Shown one piece after another: positions 59,126-64,000 of a stretch of 64,000 bases of DNA. Origin of the DNA: Mesorhizobium sp. WSM4306 (lineage in GTDB: Bacteria; Pseudomonadota; Alphaproteobacteria; Rhizobiales; Rhizobiaceae). Location: positions 1-64,000 of the forward strand of contig NZ_VFTC01000021.1 in NCBI RefSeq assembly GCF_007003975.1. Direction: 5' to 3'. The first letter of the stretch is position 1, and the number at the start of each line of letters is the position of its first letter. The notes below the pieces were generated by a model that saw only the letters and a list, made by a program, of their open reading frames with translations, did no database searches and was not told the origin of the DNA. Both the position numbers and the translations under genes were made by a program.

Positions 59126-60457
59126 CTATTTTTCCCGCATCGCCCGGCGGAAGTTCTGCGTGATCGGCTCGGCGAGGTAAGCGAGCACGGTGCGAGCACC
59201 TGTCCGGATCATCGCCTCGCTCGACATGCCGGGCAGAAGTTTGCGGCCCTCCAGCTTGGCGAGTTCGTTTCTGTCGATCAACACGGTTGCGGCGAAATAC
59301 GGCGCCCCGCTGCGCTCGTCCACCATGCGGTCGGCCGACACGATCTCCACGACGCCGTCGAGTGGCGGCAGGTTGTAGCGTGCGAAGGCCGGGAAGCTGA
59401 CGCGCGCGGGCTGTCCGGCGGCGATCGTCTCGACATCCTCTGGTTTGACCATGGCCTCGACCACGAGTTGTTGTCCGAGCGGCACGATTGTCATCAATGT
59501 CTCGCCGGGTTTCACGACACCGCCCGCCGTGTGGACCTTCAGATCCATGACGATGCCGTCAACCGGTGCGACGACCTCGGTACGGGTAAGCACGTCCTTG
59601 GCGGCACGCTCCTGCTGTCCGAGGTCAAACAACTCTGCCTCGACCTTGCTCAACTCGTCGACGGCCTCGTTCAGCCGAACCGTGCCGAGGTTCAGGATTT
59701 GCATGTCGATCTCGGCCATGGCGCTTTTGGCACGGGCGATTGCGGCGATGTTGGTAGCGCGCTCGCCCTCGAGTTCCTGCTGTTGTCGCCTGAGCAACAG
59801 GTTCCGCTCGCGGGTGGTCAGCCCCTTCTTGAGCAGGCTCTCGAGGTCTTTGGTTTCACCCTCGATCGCCTCGATCTGCTTGTCCTTGGTGACGATAAGC
59901 TGCTCCAGTCCCGTTATCTCTTCCTCGGTCTGGTGGCGGCGCTGGCTGAGAATTTCCCGCTCGTCCTTCAAATTATGGTGCTTCGCCGCGAACACGTCAC
60001 GCTGCGCGCCCACCGCGTCTTTTGCGGCCGTGGCGGGGTTTGCGAGCAACGCCGGATCAAACGCGATCTCGGCCTTGTCGTCACGCTCGGCCCTCAGACG
60101 CGCGGCCAGCGCCTCTCGCGTTGCTATCCGGTTCTGGATCAGGTCAAGCTGCGCCCTTGCCTGCGTGGTGTCGAGCCGAACCAGAACCTTGCCGGCCTTG
60201 ACGATATCACCGTTGGCGGCGTTCAATTCCGCGATGATTCCGCCCTCGAGGTGCTGGATGAGCTTGCGATCGCCGGCGACCTTCACAACGCCCGGCGCCA
60301 CCGCGGCGCTGTCCAACGGCGCCAGCGCCGCCCAACCCCCGGCCACGCCGAAGAACAGGAACATGATGGCGAACCCGGTGGACGTCACGCCCGCAAGACG
60401 CAGGGGTACCGGCTCCAGCAGGGAGGGTGGCGGGAGGGGTAATGGCACGACGTTCAT
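59126..60457 (-). CDS. type I secretion membrane fusion protein (HlyD/PrtE family)
   Basis: 443 residues. One N-terminal membrane helix (about 22-46), a short barrel strand GDRKLIQHLEGGIIAELNAANG, a long coiled-coil periplasmic hairpin (about 90-270, with REILSQRRHQTEEEITGLE and many Glu/Leu heptads), then the beta-barrel with VVAPVDGIVMDLKVHTAGGVV and VKPEDVETIAAGQ. It joins the inner-membrane ATPase at 60471-62309 to an outer-membrane TolC-type channel, which is not in the window. Thirteen bases separate it from the ATPase gene. Confidence 0.9.
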   Translation of the reverse strand: MNVVPLPLPPPSLLEPVPLRLAGVTSTGFAIMFLFFGVAGGWAALAPLDSAAVAPGVVKVAGDRKLIQHLEGGIIAELNAANGDIVKAGKVLVRLDTTQARAQLDLIQNRIATREALAARLRAERDDKAEIAFDPALLANPATAAKDAVGAQRDVFAAKHHNLKDEREILSQRRHQTEEEITGLEQLIVTKDKQIEAIEGETKDLESLLKKGLTTRERNLLLRRQQQELEGERATNIAAIARAKSAMAEIDMQILNLGTVRLNEAVDELSKVEAELFDLGQQERAAKDVLTRTEVVAPVDGIVMDLKVHTAGGVVKPGETLMTIVPLGQQLVVEAMVKPEDVETIAAGQPARVSFPAFARYNLPPLDGVVEIVSADRMVDERSGAPYFAATVLIDRNELAKLEGRKLLPGMSSEAMIRTGARTVLAYLAEPITQNFRRAMREK

Positions 60458-60470
60458 ATCGGTTCTCGTT

Positions 60471-62309
60471 TCATGCCTGGTTCGCCACGACAGCCGTGCT
60501 CATTGCGCCCTGACGCGACGTACGCTTTGAGGAGGGAGGTGTCCCGTTGTCGACGCCCACCACTGCGGCGGCGGCGGAGATTTCCGGCATAGGACTCGCC
60601 GGCACCTGAGTTACCTGGCGGATGCGCGCGGAGAGTTCGTTGAAGACATAGTCACGGGAACCGAAGAGGTCTTGCTGGCCACGGTTGAGGACCAATATCT
60701 TGTCGACCTTCTCCATCATGTTCGCTCGGTGCGCGATCAGGATAACGGTCGTGCCCGCTGCCTTGATAGCGCCGAGGGCGGCAATCAATGCGTCCTCACC
60801 CTCGCGGTCGAGGTTGGAATTGGGCTCGTCCAGGATAATGAGCGCCGGGTCGCCGTAGAGCGCCCGCGCCAACCCGATGCGTTGGCGCTGCCCGCCTGAC
60901 AGCACCGCGCCGGATTCGCCGATCTCGGTGGCGTAACCCTTCGGCAGCCCTTTGATAAGTTCGTGAACGCCCGCCAACTGCGCGGCCTTGACCACGTTGT
61001 TGAAGACCGCCGGGTTGAGTGTCGCGAAGCGGCAGATGTTTTCGGAGATGGTACCGGCGAAGAGTTCGATGTCCTGCGGCAAGTAACCGACATGGTGACC
61101 ACGGTCCTCCGCCGCCCATTGGGCAACGTCCATGCCGTCCAGCAGCGCACGCCCCCCGGATGGACGCCAGGCACCGGCCAGTATTCGCGCCAGGCTCGTC
61201 TTGCCGGCCCCGCTGGGGCCGATCAACGCCATGGCTTCACCCGGCCTGAGCTGGAAGCTGATCCCTTTCAGGATGTGCTCGCTACCCTGTCGGGCCAGCA
61301 CAAGGTTCTCCGCCTCGAACCTGCCTTTCGGGCGGGGTAGCGGCAGAACCGGCGTGGCTTCCCGGTGCTCTCCGGCGACCGCGGTGAGACGCTTATAGGC
61401 GGCACGCGCTCCCACCGTCGCCTTCCATGTGCCGATCGCCTGCTCGACCGGGGACAATGCGCGCCCCATCAGGATCGAGGCGGAGATCATGATGCCGGGC
61501 GAAGCCTCGTTGCGAAGCACCAGATACGCACCAAGGCCCAGTATGGCCATTTGCAGGGCCAATCGGTGGCAACGCGCGATGGCCGCGATGACGCCGCCAC
61601 GGTTGGCGGCAAGAACCTGTCCCTTGTTTGCCTCGTCCTGCTGCGCCTTCCAGCCCTCCAGCAGCGGCTTCAACATGCCCATCGCCTGGACGACCTCGGC
61701 GTTGCGGATCGCCGCCTCGGCCTGCACATAGGCCCGCGACTGTGCGCTTGCGGACTCGGTCAACGGTTTGCGTGTGATGTATTCGTTGAGCAACGCCAAT
61801 GCGAACAGGACGATTCCGCCGCACAGCGCCAACCAGCCAAGCCAGGGGTGCATGAGAAATATGGCGGCGAAAAACAGCGGTGCCCAAGGCGCGTCTAGGA
61901 TCGGGAAGATGCTTGGGCTGGTGAAGAAATTCCTGACTTGATCCAGGTCGCGCAAGGGGCGGGAGTTGGCCTGACCGGGTGCTGAGGCGGCATATTCCAC
62001 CGATGCGGTAAGGAGAACCGGTGCCAACCGCGCGTTCATCCACGATCCGACTTTGGCCAGAAGACGGCCGCGCACCACCTCCAGTCCCGCCATCGTCGCA
62101 AGTGCCCCTGCCGCCATCAGCGACAGCATCACCAACGTCTCCAGGCTGTGGCTGGACAACACGCGGTGGTAGACCTGGAGCATATAAAGCGCCCCGGTCA
62201 GCATCAGCACGTTGATGCCGCCGCTGAACCAGATAAGCGGCCGGATGGCGCGTTTTGCCTCTTTCATAACCACCTGCAGGGCAGGGGGCTGTTGTTTGGT
62301 TTTCATCAT
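60471..62309 (-). CDS. type I secretion ABC transporter permease/ATPase (PrtD family)
   Basis: 612 residues. About six membrane helices within 25-290 (first FSGGINVLMLTGALYMLQVY), no C39 peptidase domain, then an ATPase domain with Walker A GPSGAGKTS (364-372), LSGGQRQR, ALIILDEPNSNLD and an H-loop (LIAHRAN). It drives export of a C-terminal-signal substrate, here surely the adhesin next door. The start is ATG ATG at 62309, with GGAG upstream; a TTG at 62330 is the alternative. Confidence 0.9.
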   Translation of the reverse strand: MMKTKQQPPALQVVMKEAKRAIRPLIWFSGGINVLMLTGALYMLQVYHRVLSSHSLETLVMLSLMAAGALATMAGLEVVRGRLLAKVGSWMNARLAPVLLTASVEYAASAPGQANSRPLRDLDQVRNFFTSPSIFPILDAPWAPLFFAAIFLMHPWLGWLALCGGIVLFALALLNEYITRKPLTESASAQSRAYVQAEAAIRNAEVVQAMGMLKPLLEGWKAQQDEANKGQVLAANRGGVIAAIARCHRLALQMAILGLGAYLVLRNEASPGIMISASILMGRALSPVEQAIGTWKATVGARAAYKRLTAVAGEHREATPVLPLPRPKGRFEAENLVLARQGSEHILKGISFQLRPGEAMALIGPSGAGKTSLARILAGAWRPSGGRALLDGMDVAQWAAEDRGHHVGYLPQDIELFAGTISENICRFATLNPAVFNNVVKAAQLAGVHELIKGLPKGYATEIGESGAVLSGGQRQRIGLARALYGDPALIILDEPNSNLDREGEDALIAALGAIKAAGTTVILIAHRANMMEKVDKILVLNRGQQDLFGSRDYVFNELSARIRQVTQVPASPMPEISAAAAVVGVDNGTPPSSKRTSRQGAMSTAVVANQA

Positions 62310-62349
62310 TTGGCGGACATCTCCGTGCAAGAGATCGCGGGTGGCGGTA

Positions 62350-62371
62350 GGGGGCAGCGTTAGCTGCCCCC
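62350..62371. terminator. hairpin between adhesin and type I secretion genes
   Basis: Perfect 9-bp inverted repeat GGGGGCAGC / GCTGCCCCC with a 4-nt GTTA loop, 12 bases past the adhesin stop. No T-run follows. It probably lowers read-through or stabilises the adhesin message. Confidence 0.55.
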
Positions 62372-62383
62372 GTTGGTCAACCG

Positions 62384-64000
62384 TCAGGCAACGTCGACAA
62401 GTATGTGCTGGACGTCAGTCGAATCCCCGTCCGCGTCCGCCACCTGGAAGGCGAAGTCGAGGTTGGCGTCGACAGTCCCGCTGGTCTGCTGCACAAACCC
62501 GATGTCGACGATCTTCAGGACATCGTTATCGGTCGGATCCCAAGCCGTCAGACCAGAGGTGGTACTGCTGCCGTGATTGGCTCCGATGGCCCCGTCCAGG
62601 TTGATGGCGGTTCCCGTCAACCCATTGGCGCTCTGCATGATTTGAATGCCTTGTATCTGGTAGGTCTCACCGGCGGCCGTGTAGTCGTTCTGTTCGAGGA
62701 TGAGCAAGGCATCGTTGTTATCGAGCGTGAACTCGGTGCTGTACGGGAAGGGGACATTGGCGTTCCCTTTGATCAGGTCCGAGTTCTGCACATTGACCGC
62801 CCTCGTTATCTCGTTGCCGTTGGCATCCTTCAGGTCGAGGATCAGGACGAGGTCTTCACTGTTGCCGATGCCGTCGAACTTGATGACGACACCGCTGGCC
62901 ACCGCGGTCGGGTCAAGCCGCTCATCGCCACCACCAGGCGCTTTCGGGTTCACATCCCCCAGAATGTTCTCTTCGAAGAACCGCAAGGTCAGAGCTTCAC
63001 CCTTCTGGATGGTGTCGCCAGCGACCCCGTTCGTCGCCTGGGTCGCGGAAACCCAGTCTTCGTGGAGGTTGGTGATCATGTCGTGGGTGGCACCGCCGTT
63101 GTTGAACGTGGTATCACCAACAACCGCTCCGTCGCCGGTCGAGTTGAAGCCGAACTTGATGGAGTTGGTTGTCGAGTTTGCGGTGAACTGCACGAAGAAC
63201 GGATCTGGATCGCCGTTCGGCGTCAGCTGCTCGGCGACGATCAGCGGGTGTCCCGTGTTGCCGGTGGGCGCCTTGGCCAGCAACTCGTTGGTATGCAGCA
63301 CGTCGAAGCTGAAGCCTTCGAGCGCGTCGGTCAGGGTGATGGCATAAGTGTCCAAAACCTTGTCGAAGACGAGGGTGCCGGCCGCCGTGCCCGTCTGTAC
63401 GCCAGGTGCCGGATCCTTGTCGTAGGTGAAGCTGAAGTTGAACGTCGCGGAGGCGGAGTCCTCCGATGCGAGTGTCACGTCCGAGGTGATGAGAGTGCCC
63501 CCGCCGCCGCCGATGATCGTGCCGCTGAGTGCGATCTGGACCCCATTAAGCGGGTCGCCATCCTGGTCGACAAAATCAGAACCGCCGTTCGTATAGAACA
63601 GGGCCGTATGAGCGTCCGCACCAATGTCGTAGCCGAAGGCTCCACTGGCCTCCTCACCGGCCGCGTTAACCAGGCTTTCGTGAGTACCATCGCTACCACC
63701 ACCGGATGCATCACCGTCGAAAGGCACCGTGATCGTCGGACCATCATCCTCGAAGGTGAAGGCCGTGCCGATATCGGCAGTATCCGAGGCGGTGTCGCCG
63801 TCACCATCGGTGGCGGTGGCAGTCAAGGTCACCAGGCCGGCCGCGGCAAGTACCGCCGCCGAAGCGCCGCTCTCCACCGGGTCGGTCGGATCGTTATGGA
63901 TGACCGCGCGGTCCTGGGTCAGCGTCACCTCGCCGGTGTTCTCATCGACGCTGATCAGGAAGGCGACCGTAGCCGTGTCGCTCTCCAGATAGCCTTCGAC
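62384..64000 (-). CDS. large type I-secreted adhesin with DUF5801 repeats, C-terminal part (5' end outside window)
   Basis: 539 codons are visible and the frame is open at the right edge, so this is only the tail. TLTQDRAVIHNDPTDPVESG, LTATATDGDGDTASDTADIG and FTFEDDGPTI are the signature of DUF5801 (VCBS-like) repeats; GGTLITSDVTLASEDSASAT, TAAGTLVFDKVLDTYAITL and FDGIGNSEDLVLILDLKD follow. The C-terminus DFAFQVADADGDSTDVQHIL and a hydrophobic end (VDVA) suit a type I secretion signal. No RTX nonapeptides are seen in this part. It shares the minus strand with the secretion genes. Acts outside the cell in adhesion. Confidence 0.85.
   Translation of the reverse strand, partial: VEGYLESDTATVAFLISVDENTGEVTLTQDRAVIHNDPTDPVESGASAAVLAAAGLVTLTATATDGDGDTASDTADIGTAFTFEDDGPTITVPFDGDASGGGSDGTHESLVNAAGEEASGAFGYDIGADAHTALFYTNGGSDFVDQDGDPLNGVQIALSGTIIGGGGGTLITSDVTLASEDSASATFNFSFTYDKDPAPGVQTGTAAGTLVFDKVLDTYAITLTDALEGFSFDVLHTNELLAKAPTGNTGHPLIVAEQLTPNGDPDPFFVQFTANSTTNSIKFGFNSTGDGAVVGDTTFNNGGATHDMITNLHEDWVSATQATNGVAGDTIQKGEALTLRFFEENILGDVNPKAPGGGDERLDPTAVASGVVIKFDGIGNSEDLVLILDLKDANGNEITRAVNVQNSDLIKGNANVPFPYSTEFTLDNNDALLILEQNDYTAAGETYQIQGIQIMQSANGLTGTAINLDGAIGANHGSSTTSGLTAWDPTDNDVLKIVDIGFVQQTSGTVDANLDFAFQVADADGDSTDVQHILVDVA

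Noticed and set aside
59039..60442. 467-codon plus-strand open frame over the HlyD gene
   Set aside because: Leu/Val/Asp-rich mirror of the coiled-coil coding region; HlyD motifs on the other strand are clear.

Overview
The window is a high-GC alphaproteobacterial chromosome segment. It is most likely from a Rhizobiales member close to Mesorhizobium. I base this on protein family content (DUF1127, DUF3309, DUF6916, ThuA, TerC, GcvA-type LysR, PuuE-type deacetylases, many SDR, ABC and amino-acid/amine catabolic genes), on strong GC-rich codon bias, and on an intergenic palindromic element at 2221-2346 of the kind common in that group. The genus is inferred from sequence character only. No rRNA, tRNA or CRISPR array was seen.

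Left part (1-10.9 kb): the last 60 bases contain the tail of an IS630-type transposase. Then come a DUF6916 protein, a winged-helix/TolB/TPR regulator, a DUF1127 protein, an MFS transporter, a frameshifted TetR relic, a secreted small protein, a DAO-type flavoenzyme, a DUF3309 peptide with a clear terminator, and a two-gene heterodimeric ABC exporter.

Centre (10.9-39 kb): a dense catabolic island for ring amides, D-amino acids and N-methyl compounds. Genes 10869-16980 (minus) encode two SDRs, an epimerase, a PuuE-like deacetylase, a cyclic amidohydrolase with an altered metal site and an MFS transporter. The divergent plus-strand operon 17202-24317 encodes RidA, D-hydantoinase, N-carbamoyl-D-amino-acid hydrolase, an FrhB/FdhB-like iron-sulfur protein, a D-arginine-dehydrogenase-like flavoenzyme, an M20 carbamoylase-type hydrolase and an isochorismatase-fold hydrolase. 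From the third gene on, neighbouring cistrons overlap by a few bases. Together they read as a path from 5-substituted hydantoin to N-carbamoyl-D-amino acid, D-amino acid, imine and 2-oxo acid. Convergent to it, 24302-30769 (minus) encodes D-aminoacylase, a non-pyrrolysine MttB homologue, a D-2-hydroxyacid dehydrogenase, a DHDPS-family lyase and an MmgE/PrpD protein. A LysR regulator, a Tat-exported dipeptide-type binding protein without permeases, a dimethylglycine/sarcosine dehydrogenase, a second PuuE-like protein, an aminotransferase and another LysR follow.

Right part (39-64 kb): an SDR lacking its catalytic Tyr/Lys; a LysR-linked DsbA/NAD-binding pair; a small secreted protein; and a protein resembling cyanobacterial fluorescence recovery protein. 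Next is a sugar ABC transporter/kinase/aldolase operon (43245-52322) under a divergent DeoR regulator, with two fossil gene fragments that suggest its transporter was exchanged. Then come a LacI-linked oxidoreductase pair with a shared candidate operator, TerC and ThuA. Last is a type I secretion operon whose giant DUF5801-type adhesin runs off the right edge.
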